A DNA stretch of 64,000 nt from JBEKYD01 sp052148435 (GCA_052148435.1 JBKQIF010000159.1:1-64000), one strand, 5' to 3'; positions 8,322 through 17,785 are shown, counted from the first letter of the stretch. Program-made: numbers and translations. Notes: generated from the letters alone by a model not told the origin.

Positions 8322-9293
8322 ATGACCTTACCTCCGCTCGGCACACTTAAAGCCGCGGCCGCGATCGTTCACCAAGCGATGCCACCCACGCCGCAGATTC
8401 GCTGGCCGCTGCTGTGCGCGCGAACCGGCGCGGAAGTGTGGATCAAGCATGAGAACCATACTCCGCTCGGCGCTTTCAAGATTCGTGGCGGAGTGGTGTA
8501 CATGGAGAGCCTCCGGAGCGCGGAACCAAAGCTCGCCGGCGTGATTGCGGCCACCCGAGGCAATCACGGTCAGAGCGTGGCTTTCGCCGCGGCGCGCGCG
8601 GGGCTGCGGGCCGTCATCGTTGTGCCGCATGGAAACAGCCGCGAGAAGAACGCCGCCATGCGGGCCCTGGGCGCCGAACTGGTGGAGCATGGCGACGATT
8701 TCCAGGAAGCGTACGAGTATGCCGCCGGGATGGCTGAGGCGCAATCGCTGCACTTCGTGCGGTCCTTCGACAGCGCACTCATTTCCGGTGTCGCAAGCTA
8801 TGCCCTGGAACTGTTCGAAGCGGTACCCGACCTCGATGCGATCTATGTTCCGATCGGCATGGGTTCGGGCATCTGCGGTGCCATCGCCGCCCGCAACGCC
8901 CTCGGACTGAAGACGGAAATTGTGGGGGTGGTTGCCGCCGGAGCGCCGGCCTATGCCCTCTCGTTTGCCGCCGGCCGGCCCGTTGCGACCGACACCGCCG
9001 AGACGATCGCCGATGGCATGGCGTGCCGGACGCCGGATCCGGAGGCAGTGCGGGTGATTCTCGAAGGCGCCTCCCGGATTGTCAGCGTGGATGACGACGA
9101 GATTCGGGCCGCGATGCGGTATCTCTTCTCCGATACGCACAACGTCGCGGAGGGCGCAGGCGCGGCGGCGCTTGCGGCGCTGCTTCAGGAACGCGTCCGG
9201 ATGCGGGGACGCCGCGTGGCGTTGATTTTGAGCGGCGGCAACGTCGATCGGGAGGTGTTCGTGCAGGCCCTCGCCCAGAACCTCGGCGGCTAG
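8322..9293 (+). CDS. Threonine/serine dehydratase-like PLP enzyme
   Basis: The 323-residue fold-type II PLP enzyme has the Schiff-base lysine in GAFKIRGG (about residue 50), TRGNHGQSVAFAAARAG, a phosphate-binding loop VPIGMGSGICG where most relatives have a tetraglycine, and SGGNVD near the C-terminus. The length fits catabolic threonine dehydratases and serine racemase-like proteins without an ACT regulatory domain. The likely reaction is beta-elimination of a hydroxy-amino acid to a 2-oxoacid and ammonia in the cytoplasm. Relatives such as threo-3-hydroxyaspartate dehydratase cannot be excluded. Confidence 0.87.
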   Translation: MTLPPLGTLKAAAAIVHQAMPPTPQIRWPLLCARTGAEVWIKHENHTPLGAFKIRGGVVYMESLRSAEPKLAGVIAATRGNHGQSVAFAAARAGLRAVIVVPHGNSREKNAAMRALGAELVEHGDDFQEAYEYAAGMAEAQSLHFVRSFDSALISGVASYALELFEAVPDLDAIYVPIGMGSGICGAIAARNALGLKTEIVGVVAAGAPAYALSFAAGRPVATDTAETIADGMACRTPDPEAVRVILEGASRIVSVDDDEIRAAMRYLFSDTHNVAEGAGAAALAALLQERVRMRGRRVALILSGGNVDREVFVQALAQNLGG

Positions 9294-9446
9294 CCCGGTT
9301 CGGATCCGCCTCTTCGCAACGGTCCGGGTCCGACGCGGAATCCGCGCGAAGGCGTTTATTGCGGCCGTCTACGTTCAGACCGCCACGAACCGCCGTTTCG
9401 TGTGCGCGTCAGTCCTTACTCTTCTCATTTTGATGCCTGTGCCCCC

Positions 9447-11057
9447 CTACATGCGGCACGACCAGGCCGGCGGCGCCGTACGCGCTCGTGCCTGGCGCGA
9501 CAACAGCAGAAAGTGGCCGGCGCCGGCTTCGACCAGGTCGTGATTTGCGCTTGCGGCCGGCTCCAGGGCGGAGCGCAGCCAATCCGGCGCCAGAAAATCG
9601 CTGGCCGGGCGGGCTCGGACGACGTCCGCCAACTGGCTGGAGTCGCGGGCTAGAATCAAGGTTGCCACCGGTTCTGAAGAATCGAGGCCCCATTCCCGCA
9701 GCCGCGCGCGAAAGCGGGGCAGCCAGTCCGGTAGCGTGGCGAACTGGGCCGCGCTGACCTCGATCCCCATGGACGCAAAATCCAGGCCGTCAGGACCGCC
9801 ATGGGGGAGCGGCCCGATATCGGCGTAACGCAGGCGCGGCAACGGTTCGATGGCGCCATACAGGGCGTCGCCCAGGCCGACCAGGATCAGCTCATTGCCG
9901 CGGCTGCGCTCGCAATAATTCGCCACCACGGGCGCCAGCGGCTCGATCGTGCCGCCCGCAAACGAGATGCCCCATGGAGCCGACGGCAGGAGCGCTTTGG
10001 CCGCCAGCGCGCCCAGGGCCAGGACTAACCCGGGGCGCAATGCCTGGTCCTTCGCGAAGGGGCCGAACGAAGAGGCCAGAATCGCCATCGCCGGAATCGT
10101 TGGTAGCAGATATGCCACGTTGCGGCTTTGCCATACCAGCGCCGCCAACGCCCCCACCGCCAGCCATGCCGCCAGCAGCGTGGCAGCCGGTTCGCGGCGG
10201 CGCAGCGCTTGGGTGAGCGCAGGCAGCGCGGCAAGCGAAATCGCGACCAGAATCGGATCGGCCAGCGAAATCCGGCTCAGGTAGAACAGAAGCAGGCTTT
10301 CTCCCGCGCCGTAGCCCGGAATGCGCGATGCGTGCTCCGCCCAGAACCATTTCCCGTGCGCCAGCCATTGGTAGACGAACCACGGTGCGGCCAACGCCAG
10401 GGCCAGTGAGCCCGCCAGGACGGCGCGCCTCGCCGAAGGCCGCCAACTTCGCCGCGCGGCCAGCCAATATACGCCTAAAATTCCCAACGGCATGGCGCCC
10501 GCTAGTCCCTTGGTCAAGATGCCGGCTGTGGTCGCTCCCGCAAAACCCCATAGTGCGCCGGCCGACTCCAGCGACGGGTCCGAGAACAGGGCATAGAGTG
10601 CGCCGGCCACGAACGCCGCCAGCAGGCCATCGGCCATACACATGCCGCCCAGCACGTGCCATAAATGGTCGCCCAACAGCAGCAGGGCCGCGCAGACGCC
10701 GGCCAGCGGCCCATTCAGTTCGGCGGCCCAAAGAAACACCAGCGCCAACGCCAGGGCACAAACCAGCGCGATGGGCGCACGCAGCGCCAGGCGCGAAACT
10801 CCGGCGATGCGCGCGCCCGCTCCGGACAGCCAGTATAGTAGTGGCGGCTCATCGAGCGCCAGCCGCCCCATGAAACGAGGTGTCAGCCAGCCGCCGCTTT
10901 GGGCCATGCGGATGGCGCCGTTGGCGTAGCGAGCCTCGTCCTCGGCGGCGATCTTCCCCACCGGATCGACGTAGTCTCCCGCCATGCCGACGCGCGCCGC
11001 CCGCACCAGCACGCAAGCTAGCGCCAGCGCCGCCACCAGGCACGCCGTCTTCAGCAT
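9447..11057 (-). CDS. ArnT/PMT-like membrane glycosyltransferase (GT83 type)
   Basis: The start is set at MLKTACLVAALALACVLVRA, which opens the first membrane helix; an in-frame extension upstream is low-complexity and overlaps the divergent PadR gene. The 536-residue protein has about ten or more hydrophobic segments. Its first periplasmic loop contains DEARYANGAIRMAQSGGWLT and LDEPPLLYWLSG, matching the DE-A-RYA and KPPLxYW motifs of lipid-linked sugar transferases (ArnT and PMT family). It probably transfers a sugar from polyprenyl phosphate to a periplasmic or envelope acceptor. The acceptor is unknown. Confidence 0.83.
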   Translation of the reverse strand: MLKTACLVAALALACVLVRAARVGMAGDYVDPVGKIAAEDEARYANGAIRMAQSGGWLTPRFMGRLALDEPPLLYWLSGAGARIAGVSRLALRAPIALVCALALALVFLWAAELNGPLAGVCAALLLLGDHLWHVLGGMCMADGLLAAFVAGALYALFSDPSLESAGALWGFAGATTAGILTKGLAGAMPLGILGVYWLAARRSWRPSARRAVLAGSLALALAAPWFVYQWLAHGKWFWAEHASRIPGYGAGESLLLFYLSRISLADPILVAISLAALPALTQALRRREPAATLLAAWLAVGALAALVWQSRNVAYLLPTIPAMAILASSFGPFAKDQALRPGLVLALGALAAKALLPSAPWGISFAGGTIEPLAPVVANYCERSRGNELILVGLGDALYGAIEPLPRLRYADIGPLPHGGPDGLDFASMGIEVSAAQFATLPDWLPRFRARLREWGLDSSEPVATLILARDSSQLADVVRARPASDFLAPDWLRSALEPAASANHDLVEAGAGHFLLLSRQARARTAPPAWSCRM

Positions 11058-11117
11058 GAATCCCGACGATATCACGGGGGCGAAGGCGGTGAGCCTCCCC
11101 TGCGGGCGCCTTTCCTC

Positions 11118-11163
11118 TTGACAATCGAGAGGAAGAAGCCGTATATCTAGTTTATCGAGAGGA
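11118..11163 (+). promoter_or_regulatory. Promoter and possible operator of the PadR-permease unit
   Basis: TTGACA at 11118-11123 and TATATC at 11142-11147 are separated by 18 bases, a good sigma-70-type match, placed just upstream of the PadR start. The direct repeat ATCGAGAGGA occurs at 11124-11133 and 11154-11163, flanking the -10 box. This is a natural candidate for PadR autoregulation, although known PadR operators are usually dyads. Confidence 0.6.
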
Positions 11164-11171
11164 GCGGCGCA

Positions 11172-11504
11172 ATGCGGGAACGCGGGGGCGGCCTGGTTCA
11201 GGGCACGCTCGACATGTTGATTCTGAAGACTCTGGCGCTGGAGCCCATGCACGGATACGGCATCGGCCAGCGCATCGAGCAGATCAGCCAGGGTGTGTTT
11301 CACGTCAATCCGGGCTCTCTGTTCCCGGCGTTCCGCCGGCTCGAGCGCGACGGGTGGATCAAGGCGGCGTGGAAGGCTACGGACAATAACCGGCGCGCGA
11401 AGTATTATGCCCTGACCCCTCGCGGCCGCAAAGAGCTGCAGTCGGAAACTGGCGAGTGGAGCCGCCAGACCGCGGCCATCGCCCGAATTCTGGAAGCCTG
11501 TTAG
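11172..11504 (+). CDS. PadR-family transcriptional regulator
   Basis: The 110-residue winged-helix protein begins LVQGTLDMLILKTLALEPMHGYGIGQRI, broken here into its recognisable parts QGTLDMLILKTL and MHGYGI. It continues with VNPGSLFPAFRRLERDGWI and RAKYYALTPRGRKEL, the standard PadR features. The start has GGAG seven bases upstream. It is followed after 11 bases by a giant permease gene, a pairing very common in acidobacteria. It probably represses the pair and is released by an unknown ligand. Confidence 0.93.
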   Translation: MRERGGGLVQGTLDMLILKTLALEPMHGYGIGQRIEQISQGVFHVNPGSLFPAFRRLERDGWIKAAWKATDNNRRAKYYALTPRGRKELQSETGEWSRQTAAIARILEAC

Positions 11505-11515
11505 TGAGGTGACCG

Positions 11516-14179
11516 ATGTGGTTGTGGAGCAATCTTGCCGGAGGCCTTCGGGCGCTCTTTGGGAAGCGGCAATCGGAACGCGAAATGGAGGAAGAGCTGC
11601 GCGGCTATCTGGAAGCGGCGGTGGAACAGAGGATGCGCTCCGGAATGAGCGCCGAAGAAGCCCGGCGGGTGGCGCGCGCCGAGCTGGGCAGCCTGGAATC
11701 GGTAAAAGACGAAATCCGCAGCGCCGGCTGGGAGGCGGCGGTCGAAGCGTTTTGGCGCGACATCCGGTATTCGGTCCGCGTGCTGGCCAAATCCCCGGCG
11801 TTCACCGCCGTGGTGGTGCTGACGCTGGCGCTGGGAATCGGCGCCAACACGGCCATCTTCAGCCTCGTCGATGCCATCCTCCTGCGTTATCTGCCAGTCG
11901 TCAAACCGGAAGAACTGGTGGAGGTTTCGCATACCAGCTTCACCAATCCGCTTTGGGAGCAGGTGCGTGACCGGCAGGACGTCTTCTCCGGCGTCTTTGC
12001 CTGGAGCGCCGACCGGTTCAATCTTACCCGGGGCGGCGCGGTCCAATACGCCAACGGCCTGTGGGCCAGCGGCGATTTTTTCCGAACCCTGGGCCTCCGA
12101 CCCGCGGCCGGCAGGCTCCTGACAGCCGGCGACGACCGGCGTGGCTGCCCTGCGCTTGCCGTATTGAGCCATGCTTCTTGGCGGGAACGCTACGGCGGAG
12201 CCGGCAGCGCCATCGGCAGCGCGATTTCCTTGGACGGCCACCCGTTTCAGATCGTCGGCGTGGCGCCCGCGGGCTTCTACGGAATGGACGTCGGCACCCG
12301 GTTCGACGTGGCGATTCCCATTTGCGCCGCTTCGCTCTTCGATGGACCGCGGTCCCGGCTGGACGCGCGAAGCTGGTGGTGGCTTCGTGCCGTGGGCCGT
12401 CCTAAGCCCGGGACGGGAATGGCGCGGCTCAAAACGCGGCTGGCTGCACTGTCGCCCGAGATATTCGGGGCGGCCGTACCCCAGAACTGGGACAGCGAAT
12501 CGCAGAAGAACTTTCGGAAACGCGTGCTCGACCCGGTTCCGGCCTCCAAGGGCTTCTCCGTTTTGCGGAGCCAGTACGAGCAGCCACTGCACGTTTTGAT
12601 GGCAGTCGTCGGGCTCGTGCTCCTGATCGCGTGCGCCAATATCGCCAGCCTCCTGCTGGCCCGCGCCGCCGCGCGCGGTAGGGAGATGGCCATGCGGCAG
12701 GCTCTGGGAGCTTCGCGCCTGCGGCTGGTTCGCCAGTTGCTTGTGGAATCCGTATTGCTCTCGCTTTCCGGAGCCTCGCTCGGCCTGTTGTTCGCGCACT
12801 GGGGCAATGCGGTGCTGGTGCGCTATCTTTCGACTGTGGGCCATGCGGTCTTTCTGGATTTCTCGCTGGATACCCGCGTCCTCGCCTTTACCGCCGCGGT
12901 TGCCATTCTCACCGGATTGCTGTTCGGGGTGGCTCCGGCATTTCGTGGCACGAGCGAGTCGCTGACCACCGCGATCAAAGGCATCGCTGCTTCGCCAGGA
13001 GGACCGCGCTTCCGCTTGTGGATCGTCGCCTCGCAGGTGGCGCTTTCCCTGGTCTTACTGGTCACCGCCGGGCTTCTGTTGCGAAGCTTCCGGAAGCTGG
13101 CCACGCTGGATATCGGATTCGACCGCCACCAGGTTTTGCTGGTGAACGCGAATCTGGCCACGGCTCAGGTGCCCAAGGCCCACTACCGCGCCACTTACGA
13201 CGAGATTGAGACCCGCGTGCGCGCGCTGCCGGGCGTGGTCTCCACCTCCCGCTCCATGATCACGCCGCTGGAGGGTTCCGAATGGAATACCAACATCCGG
13301 AGCGACGTGCCCAATCCCCCCGCGGGCGACGACGCGCTTGCCTATTTCAATTCCGTGAGTCCCACTTACTTCGACACGCTGCGCACTCCGATGCTGGTGG
13401 GGCGCAATTTCAATCGCGCGGACACCGATAGCTCGCCACAGGTCGCGGTAATCAATCAGACCCTGGCACGCAAGTTTTTCGCTGGCCTGAACCCCTTGGG
13501 ACGGACCTTCCGCGTGGAAGGCGAGGCCCGCAAGCTGGAACCGCCGGTCGAGGTGGTGGGTATCGTCAAGGACGCCAAGTACGAGTCGGTGCGCGAGGAT
13601 ACCTACCCCACCGTGTTTCGCCCTCTCACGCAGGTTCCCACGGGCGGGATTACTCTGGAAATTCGCACGGCCGTTGCCGCTGCGGCCGTGGTCCCCGCAA
13701 TCCAACAATTGATCGCCCGCGTGAACACAGAAATTCCCATCGAGATCCACACGCTCGCTGCGCAGGTCGACGATTCCCTGACGCGGGAGCGCCTGCTGGC
13801 CGCACTCTCCGCGTTCTTCGGCGCCCTGGCGCTACTGCTGGCGATGATCGGCCTCTACGGCACGCTCAGCTACCTGGTGACCGGCCGCCGCGTCGAGTTT
13901 GGCATCCGCATGGCCCTCGGAGCAAGCTCGCGCTCCATCCTCGGGCTGGTGATGCGCGACGTTGCAGCGCTCGTCGCCGGAGGAGTCGCTGCCGGCATCG
14001 CCATCTCGCTCGTCACCGGCCGGCTGCTTGGCGCCATGCTGTTCGGCCTCCAGCCTCGCGACCCCGCCACCATGGCGATGGCCGCCGGTTTGCTCGCCGC
14101 CGTATCCCTCGCCGCGAGTTTCCTCGCCGCCCGCCGCGCGACCAAAGTGGATCCCATGTCGGCGCTGCGCCACGAATGA
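11516..14179 (+). CDS. Large MacB/FtsX-like permease with N-terminal prefix domain (ADOP type)
   Basis: The 887-residue protein starts with a soluble prefix of about 90 residues (EREMEEELRGYLEAAVEQRM, then SAEEARRVARAELGSLESVK). Two FtsX/MacB-type permease halves follow. The first begins RDIRYSVRVLAKSPAFTAVV and has helices near 105-125 and 360-480. The second has helices near 505-525 and 765-880 (ALLLAMIGLYGTLSYLV; VDPMSALRHE at the end). No ATPase gene adjoins it. This is the acidobacterial duplicated orphan permease architecture, thought to couple to a separate MacB-like ATPase in export of peptides or toxic compounds. It is co-transcribed with the PadR gene. Confidence 0.9.
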   Translation: MWLWSNLAGGLRALFGKRQSEREMEEELRGYLEAAVEQRMRSGMSAEEARRVARAELGSLESVKDEIRSAGWEAAVEAFWRDIRYSVRVLAKSPAFTAVVVLTLALGIGANTAIFSLVDAILLRYLPVVKPEELVEVSHTSFTNPLWEQVRDRQDVFSGVFAWSADRFNLTRGGAVQYANGLWASGDFFRTLGLRPAAGRLLTAGDDRRGCPALAVLSHASWRERYGGAGSAIGSAISLDGHPFQIVGVAPAGFYGMDVGTRFDVAIPICAASLFDGPRSRLDARSWWWLRAVGRPKPGTGMARLKTRLAALSPEIFGAAVPQNWDSESQKNFRKRVLDPVPASKGFSVLRSQYEQPLHVLMAVVGLVLLIACANIASLLLARAAARGREMAMRQALGASRLRLVRQLLVESVLLSLSGASLGLLFAHWGNAVLVRYLSTVGHAVFLDFSLDTRVLAFTAAVAILTGLLFGVAPAFRGTSESLTTAIKGIAASPGGPRFRLWIVASQVALSLVLLVTAGLLLRSFRKLATLDIGFDRHQVLLVNANLATAQVPKAHYRATYDEIETRVRALPGVVSTSRSMITPLEGSEWNTNIRSDVPNPPAGDDALAYFNSVSPTYFDTLRTPMLVGRNFNRADTDSSPQVAVINQTLARKFFAGLNPLGRTFRVEGEARKLEPPVEVVGIVKDAKYESVREDTYPTVFRPLTQVPTGGITLEIRTAVAAAAVVPAIQQLIARVNTEIPIEIHTLAAQVDDSLTRERLLAALSAFFGALALLLAMIGLYGTLSYLVTGRRVEFGIRMALGASSRSILGLVMRDVAALVAGGVAAGIAISLVTGRLLGAMLFGLQPRDPATMAMAAGLLAAVSLAASFLAARRATKVDPMSALRHE

Positions 14180-14192
14180 GGTTACGGCCCTC

Positions 14193-15092
14193 TCAGCTCC
14201 GGGCCTGGACCGCATCCCGATGATGCAGCTTGACTTTGAAGCCCGCTGCGCGCAAATTCCGGTGGATCTCGCCGGCGATCATGACGGAGCGGTGCTGGCC
14301 GCCGGTGCAGCCGAAACTGATGGTCAGATAACTCTTGCCTTCGCGCGTATAATGCGGCAGCAGGAACAGCAGCAATTCCGTGATTCGCCCAAGGAATTCC
14401 ACGGTCTGCGGAAAAGAACGGATATAGCGGGCCACCGCCGGATTCTGCCCGGTTAGATGTTTGAATTTTGGTATGTAGTTCGGATTGGGTAGAAAGCGGA
14501 CATCGAATACCAGGTCGCTTTCCGGAGGCAAGCCGTTGCGATAGCCGAAGCTGTTCACATAGATCGCCAGGCTGGAACCGTCGCGCCGCCCGCTGAACCG
14601 CTCGCCGATGAATTCCCGCAGCTCGTGCACCGTAAACTGCGAGGTATTGATCACCAGGTCGGCCATGGCGCGGATGGGGGCCAGTTGCGCCCGCTCGGTC
14701 CCAATGCTGCGCGCGATGGAGCGGCTGGCTCCGAGCGGATGGGGGCGCCGGGTTTCGCTGAAACGGCGAACGATGGCGGCATCGTCCGCCTCCAGGAAAA
14801 TCAACTGCACGGCGAGCGACTTCTTGATGGCCGCGAAGACCTTGGGGAAACGCTTCAGCCCCTCGCCTTCGCGAATATCCACCACCAGAGCGGCGGCCGG
14901 GACGCTGGTGTTATCGCGCGTCAGCTCGGCGAACTTGGGAATCAGATCCACCGGCAGATTGTCCACCGAGTAGAATCCCAGGTCCTCCAGGGCCCGCAGC
15001 ACGGAGCCTTTGCCGGAACCGCTCAGACCGGTGATGATGACCAACTCCGGCCGGCGGCCTGAAGCCGCGGAGGTCTTCTTGGCGCGCGGCAT
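14193..15092 (-). CDS. rapZ: RNase adapter RapZ / YvcJ-family nucleotide-binding protein
   Basis: The 299-residue protein has the P-loop ITGLSGSGKGSVLRALEDLG (about residues 20-38), GFYSVDNLPVDLIPKF, and the C-terminal signature CTGGQHRSVMIAGEI. In enterics RapZ delivers a small RNA to RNase E and senses glucosamine-6-phosphate; in Gram-positives YvcJ binds and hydrolyses nucleotides. Here the residue after the P-loop Lys is Gly rather than the usual Ser/Thr, with Ser one position later. It is the third gene of an rpoN-hpf-rapZ cluster and starts 9 bases after hpf ends, so it is almost certainly co-transcribed with it. Confidence 0.93.
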   Translation of the reverse strand: MPRAKKTSAASGRRPELVIITGLSGSGKGSVLRALEDLGFYSVDNLPVDLIPKFAELTRDNTSVPAAALVVDIREGEGLKRFPKVFAAIKKSLAVQLIFLEADDAAIVRRFSETRRPHPLGASRSIARSIGTERAQLAPIRAMADLVINTSQFTVHELREFIGERFSGRRDGSSLAIYVNSFGYRNGLPPESDLVFDVRFLPNPNYIPKFKHLTGQNPAVARYIRSFPQTVEFLGRITELLLFLLPHYTREGKSYLTISFGCTGGQHRSVMIAGEIHRNLRAAGFKVKLHHRDAVQARS

Positions 15093-15101
15093 GGAAACGG
15101 C

Positions 15102-15653
15102 TTACGCCTCGACCAGATCGAAATGGCCGTCGCGGCGCCGCAGCAGGACGGAGAGGCGGTCGGTCTCGGCGTCGCGATATACCACGTAATCGCCGCTCTT
15201 TTCGATTTCGAGCAATGCCTCGTCGAGAGTCATCGGCTTGCGCTTCTTGTGCTGATTGACGTGATAAATGCGCCGCTCGGTCTCCGGCTCCGGCCCGGCT
15301 TTGGGCGCGGACGCTTCCACCGCCGCCTGCTCCTCCGGCGCGCCCTTGCGCGGCGTCCGCTTGTTGTCGCGGTACTTGGTGACCGCTTTGAGGGCCTGTT
15401 TTTCCAGCTTCTCCGCCGCCGCGTGAATCGCCGAAAACAGATCCGTTGCCGACCCGATGCCTACCAGCTCGTGGCTATAGTAATGGACCGTGGCTTCCGC
15501 CTGATGCAAATGGCGCTCCTGTGAGAGCACCACGTGGGCTTCCGATTCCCGCTTGCCGTCCAGCAGCTTGCCGATCTTGACAAAACGCGCCTCCAGTTTG
15601 GCGAGCTGCGCCGGTACCAATCCCACCTGCCTGCCCGTGTATGTGATCTTCAT
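15102..15653 (-). CDS. hpf: Ribosome hibernation-promoting factor, long form
   Basis: The 183-residue protein has the N-terminal HPF/YfiA domain (MKITYTGRQVGLVPAQLAKL to EKLEKQALKAVTKYRDNKR) and the C-terminal domain of long HPF (IYHVNQHKKRKPMTLDEALL, then YVVYRDAETDRLSVLLRRRD). Long HPF dimerises through that C-terminal domain and joins 70S ribosomes into inactive 100S pairs in starvation. An Ala/Glu/Pro-rich linker joins the domains. It lies between rpoN and rapZ, the usual order, although ptsN is absent here. Confidence 0.93.
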   Translation of the reverse strand: MKITYTGRQVGLVPAQLAKLEARFVKIGKLLDGKRESEAHVVLSQERHLHQAEATVHYYSHELVGIGSATDLFSAIHAAAEKLEKQALKAVTKYRDNKRTPRKGAPEEQAAVEASAPKAGPEPETERRIYHVNQHKKRKPMTLDEALLEIEKSGDYVVYRDAETDRLSVLLRRRDGHFDLVEA

Positions 15654-15762
15654 GACGGTTCCGCCGGCACCTTCCTCTTTCTTTATAGCGCAGAAGGCGC
15701 CGCAATTAAGTGCTCCAGTTCGTAAGTACGGTGCGCGTATCCACGTCGCAGCCTGCCCTGCG

Positions 15763-17364
15763 CTAATCCCGCTGCCGCCGCTGATGCGTCGAGGGGATTT
15801 TCATGTCCTCCCGGTATTTGGCCACGGTGCGGCGGGTGACGTTGATGCCGTCGGCTTCGAGCAGCGCCGTGATGCGCTCGTCGGTGAGGGGCTTGGTGCG
15901 GTCTTCTTCCTCGATCATCCTCTTCACCTTGCGCTTGAGCAGCAGCAGAGGGGTGAAGCTTCCCGAGGGCCCCTGCACCGCTTCGGAGAAGAAGTAGCGC
16001 AACTCGAAGACGCCCTGCGGCGTGTGCGCGTACTTGCTGGCCACCGCGCGGCTGACGGTGGAAGGATGAACTCCCACCTCCTCCGCCACGTCCTTGATCA
16101 TCATCGGCTTCAGAGACTCGATACCGTTGGCCAGAAACTCGGTCTGGCGGCGGACGATCGCCTGGCACACCTTGAGGATAGTCTGCTTCCGCTGCTCGAT
16201 GTTCTTCATCAACTGGATGGCCGAGGAGTACCGCTCGCGCACGTAGTCGCGGACTTCCTTGGAAGCGCCGTTTTCCCGGTCCAGCATGCGCCGGTATTGC
16301 ACATTCAGACGAAGCTGGGGCACTTCTTCGTCGTTCATCTGAATGATATAGTCGTCGCCGTCCTTGATCAGATATACGTCCGGCTCGATCACCCTGGCCC
16401 CGGCGCCGGAGTAGCGCAGGCCGGGCCGCGGATTCAAGTGCCGGATCGTGTTTACCGCGATTTCAATGTGCTCTGGCGGGCGGCCCAGCACGCGCGCCAA
16501 CTCCTTGAACTGGCGCGTTTCGAGCAGCCGCATGTGGTCGGAAACGATCTGCCACGCCACCCCGCCCTTGCCGTTCATGCTTTCGATCTGGAGCAGCATG
16601 CATTCGCGCAAGTCGCGCGCCGCTATGCCCGCTTCGAGCGCCTGCACGGCCTTCAGCCCCTGCTCGACTTCCTCCATCGAGTGCTCGCCGGCGGCGGCGA
16701 TTTCCTCGAGCGAGGCCGACACATACCCGTCGTCGTCCAGGTTGCCGATAATCGATTCGGCCGCGTCGCGAACCCGGCCGGAGACCAGGCTCATGCTCAG
16801 CCCCTTGCGCAAGTAATCGCCCAGCGTCTCCGGCGCGGAGAGAAAGGTCTCAAAAGACGGCTTTTCGACCGCTTCCGATGCCGGACTCTTATAGCCGGGA
16901 TCCAGATAGTCGTCGAAAAACGAGCCGAAGTCGATTTCATCGAAGGGATCGGACGCCGCCGGCTTTTCGAGCGGGTCGTTGCTAACCGAAGGGGCGCTCT
17001 CCGGCCCCGTTACCGTGGCGGCGGTCTCTTCGGCGTCCGCAAAGACGCTCCCGTTGATGGCCACATCTCCCGCATTGCCATCCACCGAGCCGGATTCGTT
17101 CAGTACGGCCGCTTCCAGAATCTCCCGGTCGGCCGGATCGCTGTCCGGTTCCGCTTCGAGCAGGGGCAGCAGTTCCTCCGGCGTGACCTCCTCGCCCTCT
17201 TCGGTGGCTTCTTCCAGAACCGGATTCTTGACGATCTCCTGCGTGATCATTTCCTTCAGCTCCAACCGGTTGAGCTGAAGAACCGTGACCATCTGCACGA
17301 GTCCCGGCGTGAGAATCTGCTTCTGTGCGACCTTCAGATCCAAACGCGGCGACAGTAGGCTCAT
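15763..17364 (-). CDS. rpoN: RNA polymerase sigma-54 factor
   Basis: The 533-residue protein has the N-terminal glutamine/leucine activator-interaction region (LKVAQKQILTPGLVQMVTVL), an acidic region II of more than 100 residues, the core-binding domain (YLRKGLSMSLVSGRVRDAAE) and the helix-turn-helix VGVHPSTVSRAVASKYAHTP. The RpoN box near the end, RRTVAKYREDMKIPST, reads the -24 element. It is the first gene of the cluster with hpf and rapZ. It directs transcription of sigma-54 promoters; a candidate lies before the flagellar operon 3.5 kb away. Confidence 0.96.
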   Translation of the reverse strand: MSLLSPRLDLKVAQKQILTPGLVQMVTVLQLNRLELKEMITQEIVKNPVLEEATEEGEEVTPEELLPLLEAEPDSDPADREILEAAVLNESGSVDGNAGDVAINGSVFADAEETAATVTGPESAPSVSNDPLEKPAASDPFDEIDFGSFFDDYLDPGYKSPASEAVEKPSFETFLSAPETLGDYLRKGLSMSLVSGRVRDAAESIIGNLDDDGYVSASLEEIAAAGEHSMEEVEQGLKAVQALEAGIAARDLRECMLLQIESMNGKGGVAWQIVSDHMRLLETRQFKELARVLGRPPEHIEIAVNTIRHLNPRPGLRYSGAGARVIEPDVYLIKDGDDYIIQMNDEEVPQLRLNVQYRRMLDRENGASKEVRDYVRERYSSAIQLMKNIEQRKQTILKVCQAIVRRQTEFLANGIESLKPMMIKDVAEEVGVHPSTVSRAVASKYAHTPQGVFELRYFFSEAVQGPSGSFTPLLLLKRKVKRMIEEEDRTKPLTDERITALLEADGINVTRRTVAKYREDMKIPSTHQRRQRD

Positions 17365-17563
17365 CTCGTACCCATAATATCACTGGAATTCCGCCGGTCC
17401 GCCGCGGTCTTTGTGATGGCTCTGCACTTTTTGTACCGTTCTCGACCGTAGCCCCCAAGGTGGCCTTCTAGGGCTCCCGGCGCCATCGGCTCTAAGTGGA
17501 ACGCGTCGGCGCTGGCACGATTAGGTGCGCGCACGCTAAACTGGGAGCAGGAGCCCAACCACT

Positions 17564-17785
17564 TTGACTATCGACGAACGCCTGGAGAGGCTCACGGAAC
17601 GCCACGAGGCGCTCAGCCAAACCGTGGAGATCCTCACGCGGGACGTGCAGGAGCTCACCACCGAAGTGCGCGGGCTCGCCACCGAAATGCGTGGCGGCTT
17701 CGCTCAGACTCTCCAATTTATCAACCGCTTGGCCCACGTCGCCGAAGCCCACGAGCAGCGGCTGGACGGTCTGGAGGGCAAGTAG
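17564..17785 (+). CDS. Small coiled-coil protein of unknown function
   Basis: A 73-residue frame starts at TTG after GGAGCAGGAG, a good ribosome binding site about seven bases upstream. The sequence is one continuous heptad-like helix (LERLTERHEALSQTVEILTR, then VQELTTEVRGLATEMRGGFA). Such short proteins are frequent and usually unassigned in acidobacteria and cyanobacteria. It may form a homo-oligomeric coiled coil. Confidence 0.6.
   Translation: MTIDERLERLTERHEALSQTVEILTRDVQELTTEVRGLATEMRGGFAQTLQFINRLAHVAEAHEQRLDGLEGK

Noticed and set aside
11501..12844. A minus-strand frame of 447 codons opposite the large permease
   Set aside because: Its composition (many Arg, Gln, His) is typical of antisense of membrane-protein genes; no motif found.
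15553..17358. A plus-strand open frame of about 600 codons opposite rpoN
   Set aside because: It mirrors rpoN exactly; the minus strand carries the RpoN box and helix-turn-helix, so the plus frame is a shadow.
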